Below, piece by piece: positions 7,807-16,601 of a DNA stretch of 64,000 nucleotides. Below the pieces are notes generated by a model. The model had not been told where the DNA came from. It worked only from the letters and a program-made list of their open reading frames with translations, and ran no database searches. The stretch comes from Haliea sp963974125. Its GTDB lineage: Bacteria; Pseudomonadota; Gammaproteobacteria; Pseudomonadales; Halieaceae. The stretch is taken from NCBI GenBank assembly GCA_963974125.1, contig CAXBCH010000007.1, positions 1 to 64,000 on the forward strand, in the 5' to 3' direction. The translations under genes were made by a program, and so were the position numbers. How positions within the stretch are numbered: position 1 is the stretch's first letter; each line of letters opens with the position of its first letter.

Positions 7807-9312
7807 TCAGATATCCATGCGCTCGCGCAGGGTGGCGACATCGCGCAAGCGTTCATTGATCCGTGCCGCGGCCACGTGGTCGCTGCCTACCAGTTTCATG
7901 GCGTAGTTGAGCTGCCGCTCCGCTTCACCCATGTTGCCGGTAAGGATGAAGTATTCGGCGCGGGACTGGTGCAGGCCAACGATATTCCCGGACAGGCCCT
8001 GGACCTCGGCCAGCAGATACCACAGGCCGGGGTCGTCGGGCCTGTTCTTGCTTTGCTTGACCAGTACTTCCTCTGCCAGGTGCGGTTTGCGATCCTGCAT
8101 GAGTGCCGTAGCGTAAGCCATGGTCAGCGGGTGGTTGCCCGGGGTCAGCTTGAGTTCCCCGGCGAGTGCGGTGGCAGCCTTGCCCGGCTCGCCCCGGGTC
8201 ATCAGGATGTTTGCATTGGCCAGTTTGTACTCCAGCCGGTCCGGGCTCTGTGCCCAGATGCTGTCCAGCTCCAGTGCCGCCTGGTCGACGCGACCGGCAT
8301 CGGTCAGTGCCAGCACCAGGCCATAAGTGGACGCCTCCCGCGAACGGGTGTCGCCGTCCAGTTCGCCCCGGAACTTCTGTATTGCTTCTTCCGGGGTGGC
8401 GGCGAGGTGATTGATCACGCGGGCGCGCATGAGCTGGTATTGGGTATCATCGCGCAGGGGCGGTCGCGCGTACTGGCGGGCGCGGTTGCGGGTATCGGCT
8501 ATGCGGTTTTCCGAAAGGGGGTGAGTGCGCAGGAACTCGGGGATGCGGTTGCTGCTGGCATAGCGCGAGGCCTGCATCATCCGTTCAAACATGGAGGCTG
8601 CGGCATGGGGGTCCAGTCCGGCCGCAACCACGGTTTGCATGCCGACCCGGTCGGCCTCTGATTCGTTGCTGCGGCTGTAGCGCAGGGCCGAGTCCTGGGC
8701 CGCTGCCTGGGCGGCGGATAGCGCCGCCATGCCGGCCTCGCCGCCCGCGGTGGCCAGGAGCACGAAGCCGGCCAGCATGGCGGCCAGGTTCAGCGGCTGT
8801 TGGCTGCGCTGGAACTCCACCCGACGGGAGAAGTGGCGTTGGCTCAGGTGGGCGATCTCGTGAGCCAGCACGGTGGCCAGTTCGTCTTCGGTCTGGGCAT
8901 AGACCAGCAGCCCGTTGTGGATACCGATTACCCCGCCCGGTACGGCAAAGGCGTTGATGTCGGGGCTGTCCACGATCACCAGGTCGATGCGGCGATCTTC
9001 CAGCTGGCTGTGGGTGACCAGGCGGTAGGTGAGGTCTTCCAGATAGTCGAACAGCAGCGGGTCGTCGACAGTTGGCGCCCGGTTGCGGAAGATGCGCAGC
9101 CAGGTGCGTCCCAGCTGGTATTCGTATTCTGCGGAAAACAGGCTGGTACTGGACTCGCCAAGATTGGGCAGCTTCAGGTCTTCGGTGGCACGCAGATGTT
9201 GGCCCGGCAACAGCAGAAGAAGCGCCAAGAGAGGTGCCAGCAGGGGTGCCTTGGCAGCAACGGGCAGGCGGGCGCACTTGGAAAAACGAAGGGTCATGCC
9301 AGGGATCTTCAC
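7807..9312 (-). CDS. bepA: Periplasmic M48 metalloprotease with TPR domain, BepA-like
   Basis: BepA (YfgC) is a periplasmic zinc protease and chaperone that acts on outer-membrane proteins such as LptD and on the BAM complex. Here a signal peptide covers ~1-42 (hydrophobic LLAPLLALLLLLPG, cleavage near LRA-TED). The zinc motif HEIAH lies at 151-155, with the third ligand Glu in SRSNESEAD (~217). The active-site plug-type region and a C-terminal TPR-like helical repeat (~300-490) follow. The length of 501 residues fits the family (E. coli 487). Met6 (MTLRFSK) at 9297 is an alternative start. The divergent tusA-perM pair next door reproduces the perM-bepA linkage known from enterobacteria, which supports the assignment. 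Confidence 0.92.
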   Translation of the reverse strand: MKIPGMTLRFSKCARLPVAAKAPLLAPLLALLLLLPGQHLRATEDLKLPNLGESSTSLFSAEYEYQLGRTWLRIFRNRAPTVDDPLLFDYLEDLTYRLVTHSQLEDRRIDLVIVDSPDINAFAVPGGVIGIHNGLLVYAQTEDELATVLAHEIAHLSQRHFSRRVEFQRSQQPLNLAAMLAGFVLLATAGGEAGMAALSAAQAAAQDSALRYSRSNESEADRVGMQTVVAAGLDPHAAASMFERMMQASRYASSNRIPEFLRTHPLSENRIADTRNRARQYARPPLRDDTQYQLMRARVINHLAATPEEAIQKFRGELDGDTRSREASTYGLVLALTDAGRVDQAALELDSIWAQSPDRLEYKLANANILMTRGEPGKAATALAGELKLTPGNHPLTMAYATALMQDRKPHLAEEVLVKQSKNRPDDPGLWYLLAEVQGLSGNIVGLHQSRAEYFILTGNMGEAERQLNYAMKLVGSDHVAAARINERLRDVATLRERMDI

Positions 9313-9492
9313 CGCGGGTTGGAGCCGGAAACAGGCCGGCGAGTGTCCTCATTGTACGCCAGCAGCCGGTTGTCAGCCCAGCGCTGGAGCTGTGAATGGG
9401 ATGGCGCCAGCGTGGAAAAGTTCAATCCTGTTTGGGGTGCCGGCGGTGAGTGGATATACTCGTCCGCGACGATGACAAGAGGAGACAGACGG

Positions 9493-9726
9493 GTGACAAC
9501 GGACGCAACAGTGGAGGTGGATGCCTGTGGCTTGCAGTGCCCCATGCCCTTGCTGCACGCCAAGCGGGCCCTGAATCGGATGCAGTCGGGGGAGTTCCTT
9601 CGGGTATTGGCCACTGACCAGGGCTCGGTGCGGGATTTCCGGGTGTTTGCCGAGCAGTCAGGGCATACTCTGCTGACATCGGAAGAGCGCGCGGGTGTGT
9701 ATATCCACCTGTTGCAGAAGTCGTAA
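9493..9726 (+). CDS. TusA-family sulfur carrier protein
   Basis: This 77-residue protein has the TusA/SirA fold signature: the CxxP motif in DACGLQCPMPLLHAK, with the active Cys that can carry persulfide sulfur, and the usual ending with strand GVYIHLLQKS. TusA proteins relay sulfur for tRNA 2-thiolation and other pathways; stand-alone relatives like this one have less certain partners. I chose the GTG at 9493 because AGGAGA lies 7 nt before it (9480-9485). An in-frame ATG at 9472 is upstream of that site and is less likely. The gene is 18 nt upstream of the permease and probably co-transcribed with it. Confidence in the family is high; confidence that it is the tRNA-thiolation TusA is low. 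Confidence 0.88.
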   Translation: MTTDATVEVDACGLQCPMPLLHAKRALNRMQSGEFLRVLATDQGSVRDFRVFAEQSGHTLLTSEERAGVYIHLLQKS

Positions 9727-9744
9727 CGGTCCGGAACAGAATCC

Positions 9745-10824
9745 ATGCTGGATATCTTCAATAAATGGTACAAGCGCTACCTGTTTGAGGAGGAGTCGGT
9801 ACTGCTGCTGGTCTTGCTGCTGGTTGCAGTGCTGCTGCTGGTCACCATCGGCAATATCCTCGCGCCGGTGCTGGCGTCCATAGTGCTGGCCTACCTGATG
9901 CAGGGCCTCGCCGGTCGTCTGCAGGGAGCCGGGCTGCCTGCCTGGGTGGGGGTGACGGTCGCCTATATCCTCTTTATCGGCATCTTTTTTGGCGTGACCT
10001 TGGGGCTGCTGCCGCTGGTATGGCGCCAGCTTGTGTCGCTGGCTACGGAAGCGCCGCGGATGCTGGAACAGGGCCGGCAGTTGCTGGCAGTCCTGCCCGC
10101 GCGCTATCCGGAGGTCTTCAGCCAGCAGCAGATCAACCAGATGGTCACCCTGGCCCAGGCGGAGATGGGCGGCATGGGCCAGAAGCTGGTGGCCCGTTCG
10201 CTGTCGACCATTCCCAGTATCCTCATCGTTCTCGTCTACATGATCCTGATCCCGGTCCTGGTGTTTTTCTTCCTCAAGGACCGGCAGCTGATCCTGGCCT
10301 GGCTGGGCACCTTTCTGCCCAGCGAGCGCCCCCTGCTGCGGCGCATCTGGTCGGAGATGGATACCCAGGTCGCGAACTACGCCCGCGGCAAGGTGCTGGA
10401 GATCCTGATTGTGGGCTCGGTCAGTTATCTCAGTTTCGTCCTGCTGGGGCTCAATTATGCGGCATTGCTGGCCCTGGCGGTGGGGCTGTCTGTGATCATT
10501 CCCTATCTGGGTGCGGCGCTGGTCACTTTTCCGGTGCTGCTGGTGGGCTATTTCCAATGGGGCTTCGTCAGTGAATTTTATTACCTCGCGCTTGTCTACT
10601 TCGTGATCCAGGCGCTGGACGGGAATTTTCTGGTCCCCCTGCTGTTTTCCGAAGCAGTGAACCTGCACCCGGTAGCCATTATCCTGGCGGTGCTGTTTTT
10701 CGGCGGCATCTGGGGTTTGTGGGGGGTATTCTTTGCGATTCCGCTCGCCACCCTGATCAAGGCTGTTATCAACGCCTGGCCCAAGCCTGCGGAAGGGGCC
10801 GGCGACAACAAGACTCTGGAGTAA
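9745..10824 (+). CDS. perM: AI-2E transporter family permease, PerM-like
   Basis: A 359-residue integral membrane protein of the AI-2E/PerM (UPF0118) family. About eight hydrophobic segments are visible, beginning with VLLLVLLLVAVLLLVTIGNI (~20-40) and ASIVLAYLMQG, and ending with GGIWGLWGVFFAIPLATLIKAV (~325-347), the conserved family terminus. The central loop (~95-155) contains family motifs such as RYPEVFSQQQINQM. Members have been proposed to export small solutes or act as sodium/proton antiporters; the substrate cannot be read from sequence. Its position next to bepA and a TusA-like gene matches many gammaproteobacteria. Confidence 0.9.
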   Translation: MLDIFNKWYKRYLFEEESVLLLVLLLVAVLLLVTIGNILAPVLASIVLAYLMQGLAGRLQGAGLPAWVGVTVAYILFIGIFFGVTLGLLPLVWRQLVSLATEAPRMLEQGRQLLAVLPARYPEVFSQQQINQMVTLAQAEMGGMGQKLVARSLSTIPSILIVLVYMILIPVLVFFFLKDRQLILAWLGTFLPSERPLLRRIWSEMDTQVANYARGKVLEILIVGSVSYLSFVLLGLNYAALLALAVGLSVIIPYLGAALVTFPVLLVGYFQWGFVSEFYYLALVYFVIQALDGNFLVPLLFSEAVNLHPVAIILAVLFFGGIWGLWGVFFAIPLATLIKAVINAWPKPAEGAGDNKTLE

Positions 10825-10827
10825 GGC

Positions 10828-13683
10828 ATGCAAGCAACATTTTTCGGCCAGTGGCTGCGGCCGCTGGCCGGCAGCCTTGTGCTGCTGTTTCTGGTGGCCT
10901 GTGCCACACAGCCCGTCGGCATTCAGCCGGTACAAAGCCCGAACGACGACTACGCCTACCGTCACCTGACACTCGACAATGAGCTGCAGGTACTGTTGAT
11001 ATCCGACCCCGGAGCGCCCAAGGCCGCTGCCGCGCTGGATGTTCTGGTCGGCAGCGGAGACAACCCGCCCGGCCGCGAGGGGCTGGCCCACTTTCTCGAG
11101 CACATGCTGTTCCTCGGTACCGACAAGTACCCGGACGCGGGCGACTATCAGCAGTACCTTGCGGAGCACGGTGGCAGCCACAATGCCTACACCAGTTTCG
11201 AGCACACCAATTACTTCTTCGATATCCAGGCCCAGTACCTGCCGGGTGCGCTGGACCGCTTCGCCCGTTTCTTCATAGCGCCGCGCTTCGACGAAGCCTA
11301 TGTCGAGCGCGAGATGAATGCAGTGGAAGCCGAATTCCAGATGGGTCTGCGCAGTGACCCGCGCCGCGGCCTGGATGTGCTGCAAGCGGTCATGAACCCG
11401 GAGCATCCCTTCAGCCAGTTCACGGTCGGCAGTCTGGAAACCCTGGCGGACCGGCCCCAGGCGCCGATCAGGGACGACCTGATGCGATTCTACGAACAGC
11501 ACTATTCCGCCAACAAGATGCGACTGGTGGTGTTTGGTGCCGAGTCCCTGGACGAGTTGGAGGCGATGGTGGTACCCAGGTTCGCGCCGGTTCCAAATCG
11601 CGATATTGAGGCGGAGGCGATTACCGCCCCGCTGTTTCCCCCGGATGCGCTGCCGATGCTGGTCGAGGTCCAGCCCCAGGCGACACTGCGGCAGCTGGAG
11701 GTGTCTTTTCCGGTGCCGGACTATCGCAGTGCCTACCGCAGCAATCCCCTTGGCTACCTGGGCAACCTGGTTGGCCATGAGGGCGCCGGCAGCCTGTTGG
11801 CCCGGCTCAAGGAGGAGGGGCTGGCGGAGAGTCTCGGCGCCGGATCCGGTCTCGGCTGGCGTGGTGGCGCTCTGTTCAGTGTCAGCATTGGCCTGACCGA
11901 GGAGGGCCTGGCGCGGCAGGAGCGGGTATTGCAATTGTTGTTCGCCTACCTCGACATGCTGCGCCGGGAGGGCCCCCAGCAGTGGCTTTACGAAGAGCAG
12001 TCGCAGCTGGCGGAGCTGCAGTTCCGGTTTCGGGAGAAGTCCAATCCGGTCAACTACGCCAGTGCCCTGGCCAGTGGCATGCACTATTACGCGCCAGAGG
12101 ACATTCTTCGCGGCAGCAGCCTGATGACGGATTATGATCCCGCCATGCTGGAGGATTTGCTGGCGCACGTGGTGCCGGGCAACGCCCTGGTGACTCTCAG
12201 CCACCAGTCGGTGGAGGTGGATCGGCAGTCCCCGTTCTATGCCGTGCCCTACAGCGCGGAGCCCGTGTCACCGGAACTGCTGCAGCGCTGGACCGCGCCG
12301 GTGGGGGACGTCGGCCTCGCCCTGCCACCCGCCAACGAATTCATTGCCGGGGATGTGAGCCTGGTGATGCCAACCGCTGTTGCCAACGCACCGGCCAGGG
12401 TGCTGACTGCTACCCGGCAGGAGGTCTGGTTCGCGCAGGATACGGAGTTCGGGGTTCCGCGCGGCGCGCTGTACATCAACTTTCGTTCACCTGCGATAGG
12501 AGAGAGTGCTGCCCAGGCGGCCGCAGCGGCGCTCTACACCGCGCTGCTGAAGGACGCGGTCAACGAGTTCACCTATCCGGCCCTGCTGGCAGGTCTCAAC
12601 TTTGATGTCTACAAGCACGCCCAGGGCATCAGCCTGCGGGTCAGCGGCTACGACGACAAGCAGCTGGTGTTGCTGGATCGGCTGCTGGACGTGGTGCAGG
12701 CGGCATCCTTCGACCAGCAACGCTTTGCCAATATCCGCGCGGACATGATCCGCAATCTGGAGAACAGTGTTGCCAAGCGCCCCAGCAGCCAGGTTATCGA
12801 TGACCTGCGCGAGTCCCTGCTGCACGGCGAGTGGGGCGAACAGGCTCTGATAGCAGAGCTGCAGGCGCTGACGCTTGCCGAGCTACAGGGCTGGATCCAG
12901 GCTTTCTGGGCAGGAGCGACGGCCGAGACCATGCTCTACGGCAACTACGATGCCGCTGTTGTCCAGCCGCTGGCGGAGCGTGTCGGCGAGCTGCTTGTGG
13001 CCGCCGAGCCGCCTGCCCTGCCACCTCTGCGGGTGACCCGTATCGCGCCGGGAGAAAGCCTGCAGTACCCGGTCGAAGTCGATCACGATGATGCGGTTGT
13101 GGGCTGGTATCTGCAGGGCCGTGATCGCAGCTGGCACGATCGAGCGGCGACCACCCTGACCGCGCATATCATCAAGACCGGTTTTTTCCAGCAGTTGCGC
13201 ACCGAACAGCAACTGGGCTACGTGGTCAGCGCGTTTTCCTGGCCGCAGCTGGATGTACCGGGGCTGGTGCTGTTGATACAGTCGCCCAGTGCCTCGGCGC
13301 CTGAGGTGACTGACGCGATCGAAGCGTACATGGGCGGCGTTGTCGATTCGCTGGACGAGGAACAGTTCCTGCGCTACCGGAAATCCCTGGTCGCCGAAAT
13401 CCTGCGCCCGGACAAGAACCTGTGGGAGCGAGCGGAATTCTACTGGCAGTCCATTGCCAAGAAGGAGTTCGACTTCGACGGCCGTCAACAACTGGCGGCT
13501 GCGGTCGAGGGTCTGACGCTGGAGGACTGGAGTGCCTATTTCAGCGATGTGTTCCGCGCGCAGCGCAGCTCCCTGCTGGTGGTGGCGCCCGGCAGCGCAC
13601 AGGCTCTGCCGGAAGGCCATGGGGTGACGGTGGAGTCCGCGGCTGCGATCAAGGCCCGGCAGGGGTTCTATACGGTCGATTAG
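10828..13683 (+). CDS. M16 family zinc protease, lipoprotein (pitrilysin-like)
   Basis: This 951-residue protein is an inverzincin of the insulinase/pitrilysin family, which cuts peptides inside a closed chamber formed by two halves. The inverted zinc motif HFLEH is at 88-92, with the distal ligand Glu in MNAVEAEF (~167). The second, inactive half contains the family motif RTEQQLGYVVSAF near residue 790. The N-terminus is a lipoprotein signal: hydrophobic LVLLFLVAC with the lipobox Cys at residue 25, so it is likely anchored in the envelope, where it would degrade short peptides. E. coli PtrA is periplasmic and ~960 residues, similar in size. The start is 4 nt after the permease stop, which implies one operon, and a strong terminator follows. 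Confidence 0.93.
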   Translation: MQATFFGQWLRPLAGSLVLLFLVACATQPVGIQPVQSPNDDYAYRHLTLDNELQVLLISDPGAPKAAAALDVLVGSGDNPPGREGLAHFLEHMLFLGTDKYPDAGDYQQYLAEHGGSHNAYTSFEHTNYFFDIQAQYLPGALDRFARFFIAPRFDEAYVEREMNAVEAEFQMGLRSDPRRGLDVLQAVMNPEHPFSQFTVGSLETLADRPQAPIRDDLMRFYEQHYSANKMRLVVFGAESLDELEAMVVPRFAPVPNRDIEAEAITAPLFPPDALPMLVEVQPQATLRQLEVSFPVPDYRSAYRSNPLGYLGNLVGHEGAGSLLARLKEEGLAESLGAGSGLGWRGGALFSVSIGLTEEGLARQERVLQLLFAYLDMLRREGPQQWLYEEQSQLAELQFRFREKSNPVNYASALASGMHYYAPEDILRGSSLMTDYDPAMLEDLLAHVVPGNALVTLSHQSVEVDRQSPFYAVPYSAEPVSPELLQRWTAPVGDVGLALPPANEFIAGDVSLVMPTAVANAPARVLTATRQEVWFAQDTEFGVPRGALYINFRSPAIGESAAQAAAAALYTALLKDAVNEFTYPALLAGLNFDVYKHAQGISLRVSGYDDKQLVLLDRLLDVVQAASFDQQRFANIRADMIRNLENSVAKRPSSQVIDDLRESLLHGEWGEQALIAELQALTLAELQGWIQAFWAGATAETMLYGNYDAAVVQPLAERVGELLVAAEPPALPPLRVTRIAPGESLQYPVEVDHDDAVVGWYLQGRDRSWHDRAATTLTAHIIKTGFFQQLRTEQQLGYVVSAFSWPQLDVPGLVLLIQSPSASAPEVTDAIEAYMGGVVDSLDEEQFLRYRKSLVAEILRPDKNLWERAEFYWQSIAKKEFDFDGRQQLAAAVEGLTLEDWSAYFSDVFRAQRSSLLVVAPGSAQALPEGHGVTVESAAAIKARQGFYTVD

Positions 13684-13706
13684 GGGAACATTCCCGGGCT
13701 TTTGCA

Positions 13707-13770
13707 GGCCGCATGACAAACTGACAGTTTCATAAAGGAACTGTCAGTTTGTCATGCGGCCTGTTTTTGT
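13707..13770 (+). terminator. Intrinsic terminator with a 25-bp stem
   Basis: The arms GGCCGCATGACAAACTGACA... (13707-13731) and its complement (13737-13761) pair over 25 positions with a single G-U wobble around the loop ATAAA. A T-rich tail (TGTTTTTGT, 13762-13770) follows. It lies 24 nt after the M16 protease stop and is oriented to end that operon before aceE. The stem is two to three times longer than a usual intrinsic terminator. Confidence 0.85.
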
Positions 13771-13929
13771 GTACCTTGCTACGGTCGACAGCGCCAGCTC
13801 TGCAGAATTCCGGGCAAGAAACCCGGGTGGCGTCTACACTGTCGACAGCGGGGGTAGCACAACCAAGTTTCATTTTAGAACTATATCCCCCTCTTTCAGC
13901 ATCAACCTCTCGTCAGGAGCGATAGCCGC
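13771..13929 (+). promoter_or_regulatory. Leader region of aceEF with repeated GTCGACAGCG
   Basis: Between the terminator and aceE lie two direct copies of GTCGACAGCG (13784-13793 and 13841-13850), the second within the palindrome CTGTCGACAG (13840-13849). A short hairpin CCGGG...CCCGG lies between them (about 13811-13827). These could be operator sites for the pyruvate dehydrogenase operon. They do not match the PdhR consensus (TGGTnnnACCA type), so the regulator is unknown. I cannot place -35/-10 boxes with confidence. A ribosome-binding site (CAGGAGCG) precedes the ATG. Confidence 0.35.
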
Positions 13930-16581
13930 ATGACCGAAGACAAGGACCCGATTGAAACACGGGAGTGGATGGAAGCGCTCGATGCCGTGAGCAAATACAG
14001 CGGCCCCGAGCGCGCCGCGGAGCTGCTGCTTGAGCTCGCCAAGCACGCCACAGAGACCGGGGTTCGGCTGCCTACCGCCATCACTACACCGTTCCGCAAT
14101 ACCATCGCGCCGGAAGACCAGAAGATGATGCCCGGCGACCTGTTCATGGAACGGCGGATTCGCTCCCTGGTGCGCTGGAATGCCCTGGCCATGGTTATGC
14201 GTGCCAACGACAATGACGAGGCCCTGGGCGGCCACATCTCCAGCTTCTCCTCCAGCGCGACCCTGTACGATGTCGGCTTCAACTATTTCTTTCGTGGCGC
14301 GGACGGCGACCATCCCGGCGACCTGGTGTTTTACCAGGGCCACAGTGCGCCCGGCATGTACGCCCGCTCCTATCTGGAGGGGCGCCTGAGCGAAGAGCAA
14401 CTGGACAACTTCCGCCGCGAAGTGGACGGCAATGGCCTCTCCTCCTATCCGCACCCCTGGCTGATGCCCGACTACTGGCAGTTCCCCACCGTATCCATGG
14501 GACTGGGTCCGATCCAGGCCATCTACCAGGCGCATGTCATGAAGTACCAGCAGAGCCGCGGCCTGCTTGAGCACGGCGACCGCAATGTCTGGTGTTTCCT
14601 CGGTGACGGCGAGTGTGACGAGCCTGAATCCCTGGGAGCAATCTCGATGGCCGGGCGCGAGCGCCTTGGCAACCTGATTTTTGTGGTCAACTGCAACCTG
14701 CAGCGGCTGGACGGGCCGGTGCGGGGCAACGGCAAGATTATCCAGGAACTGGAGGGCGTATTCCGCGGTGCCGGCTGGGATGTGCTCAAGGTCATCTGGG
14801 GTCGCAAGTGGGACCCGCTGCTGGAGCGAGACGACACCGGCCTGCTGCAGCAGCGCATGGATGAAGTCTGTGACGGGGAACTGCAGAATTACAAATACAA
14901 TGGCGGCGCCTATACCCGTGAGCATTTCTTCGGCAAGTATCCGGAACTGCTGGAGCTGGTCAGCGATCTGTCCGACGAGGACATCATGTACCTGAACCGC
15001 GGTGGCCACGATCCCTACAAAGTGTATGCTGCCTACGCGCAGGCAGTGGCCCAGAACGAACGGCCTACCGTGATCCTGGCGATGACAGTGAAGGGCTACG
15101 GTACCGGCGAGGCGGGGGAGGCGAACAACGAGACCCACTCGCTGAAAAAGCTCGATCTGGACAGCCTCAAGGCGTTCCGTGACCGCTTTGCCATTCCCAT
15201 CTCTGATACCGAGCTGAAGGACGTGCCCTACTACCGGCCGGCGCCGGATAGCCCGGAGATGCGCTACATGATGCAGCGCCGGGAGGAACTGGGCGGGTTC
15301 ATTCCGGCCCGGCGCAAGGACATGGAGCTGCTGGAGACACCATCACTGGCGGCCTTCGACAACCAGCTCAAGGGCAGCGGCAAGCGCGAGATTTCCACCA
15401 CCATGGCCTTCGTGCGCATGCTCTCCACCCTGGTCAAGGACAAGCAGATCGGTGAGCGGGTGGTGCCCATCGTGCCGGACGAGGCGCGCACTTTCGGCAT
15501 GGAGGGCATGTTCCGCCAGCTGGGAATCTACTCCTCCGTGGGGCAGCGCTACACGCCCCAGGACGCGGGCCAGATCATGTTCTACAAGGAGGACCAGAAG
15601 GGCCAGATCCTGGAGGAGGGCATCAATGAGGCCGGCGCCTTCTCGGCCTGGATTGCCGCGGCGACCTCCTACAGCACCAGCGGCTACTCCATGGTGCCGT
15701 TCTACATTTTCTATTCCATGTTCGGTTTCCAGCGCATCGGCGACCTGGCCTGGGCCGCCGGCGATAGCCAGGCTCGCGGCTTCCTGATCGGCGCCACGGC
15801 GGGCCGCACGACCCTGAACGGCGAGGGCCTGCAGCACCAGGATGGCCACAGCCACCTGCTGGCCAGCACCATCCCCAACTGCGTCAGCTATGATCCGGCC
15901 TATGCCTACGAACTGGCGGTGATCATCCAGGACGGGTTGCGGCGCATGTACGGTGAGGGTGAGAACAAGTTTTACTACATCACCACCATGAACGAGAACT
16001 ACCAGCAGCCGGAAATGCCGCAGGGGGTGGAAGAGGGGATCGTGCGCGGCATGTACCCACTCAAGCGCTCCAGCCGCAAGAAGGGGCCGCGGGTCCAGCT
16101 CATGGGTGCGGGCACGATTCTGCGCGAAGTGGAGGCAGCAGCGGCGATGCTGGAGCAGGACTACGGCGTGGCCGCGGATATCTGGAGCCTGACCAGCATC
16201 AACGAGCTGCAGCGCGAAGGCAAGGCGGTGGCGCGCTGGAATCTGCTGCATCCAGGGGAGAAGCCCCGGACGGCCTGGCTCACAGAGCAGCTGGAAGGTC
16301 ACGATGGCCCGGTAGTGGCAGCCACGGATTACATGAAGGCCCATGCCGAGCAGTTGCGCCAGTTCATCCCGCGCCCGTTCATGGTGCTCGGCACCGACGG
16401 CTACGGCCGCAGTGATACCCGCGAGCGGCTGCGCCGCTTCTTTGAGGTGAGTCGCGAGTACGTGGTGCTGGCGGCGCTGCGGGCGCTGGCCGATGAGGGC
16501 GCGGTGAAACCGGCTGTCGTCGTGGAGGCGATGCAGGCACTGGGAATTTCCGCCGACAAGATCGACCCGCTGACGGTATAA
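13930..16581 (+). CDS. aceE: Pyruvate dehydrogenase E1 component AceE (homodimeric)
   Basis: AceE decarboxylates pyruvate with thiamine diphosphate and transfers the acetyl group to the lipoyl arm of AceF. At 883 residues it matches the homodimeric type of gammaproteobacteria (E. coli 887) rather than the split alpha/beta type. The thiamine diphosphate motif GDGECDEPES (~223-232), starting with GDG, is intact and followed by the Asn-containing strand NLIFVVNCNLQRLDGPVRGN. The family N-terminus (DPIETREWMEALDAV, binding AceF) and the regions HFFGKYPELL and DGHSHLLASTIPN are also present. aceF follows after 20 nt, so the two genes form an operon. The E3 gene lpd is not adjacent. Confidence 0.97.
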   Translation: MTEDKDPIETREWMEALDAVSKYSGPERAAELLLELAKHATETGVRLPTAITTPFRNTIAPEDQKMMPGDLFMERRIRSLVRWNALAMVMRANDNDEALGGHISSFSSSATLYDVGFNYFFRGADGDHPGDLVFYQGHSAPGMYARSYLEGRLSEEQLDNFRREVDGNGLSSYPHPWLMPDYWQFPTVSMGLGPIQAIYQAHVMKYQQSRGLLEHGDRNVWCFLGDGECDEPESLGAISMAGRERLGNLIFVVNCNLQRLDGPVRGNGKIIQELEGVFRGAGWDVLKVIWGRKWDPLLERDDTGLLQQRMDEVCDGELQNYKYNGGAYTREHFFGKYPELLELVSDLSDEDIMYLNRGGHDPYKVYAAYAQAVAQNERPTVILAMTVKGYGTGEAGEANNETHSLKKLDLDSLKAFRDRFAIPISDTELKDVPYYRPAPDSPEMRYMMQRREELGGFIPARRKDMELLETPSLAAFDNQLKGSGKREISTTMAFVRMLSTLVKDKQIGERVVPIVPDEARTFGMEGMFRQLGIYSSVGQRYTPQDAGQIMFYKEDQKGQILEEGINEAGAFSAWIAAATSYSTSGYSMVPFYIFYSMFGFQRIGDLAWAAGDSQARGFLIGATAGRTTLNGEGLQHQDGHSHLLASTIPNCVSYDPAYAYELAVIIQDGLRRMYGEGENKFYYITTMNENYQQPEMPQGVEEGIVRGMYPLKRSSRKKGPRVQLMGAGTILREVEAAAAMLEQDYGVAADIWSLTSINELQREGKAVARWNLLHPGEKPRTAWLTEQLEGHDGPVVAATDYMKAHAEQLRQFIPRPFMVLGTDGYGRSDTRERLRRFFEVSREYVVLAALRALADEGAVKPAVVVEAMQALGISADKIDPLTV

Positions 16582-16601
16582 CGGTACAGGATACGAAGCG
16601 C

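Noticed and set aside
9658..12204. An 848-codon open frame on the minus strand opposite the permease and M16 protease
   Set aside because: It is antisense to two well-recognised proteins, has a Gln/His-rich low-complexity composition typical of the complement of GC-rich codons, and shows no domain.
13771..13929. PdhR operator ahead of aceE
   Set aside because: The repeated GTCGACAGCG does not match the known PdhR half-sites; the regulator is left open.
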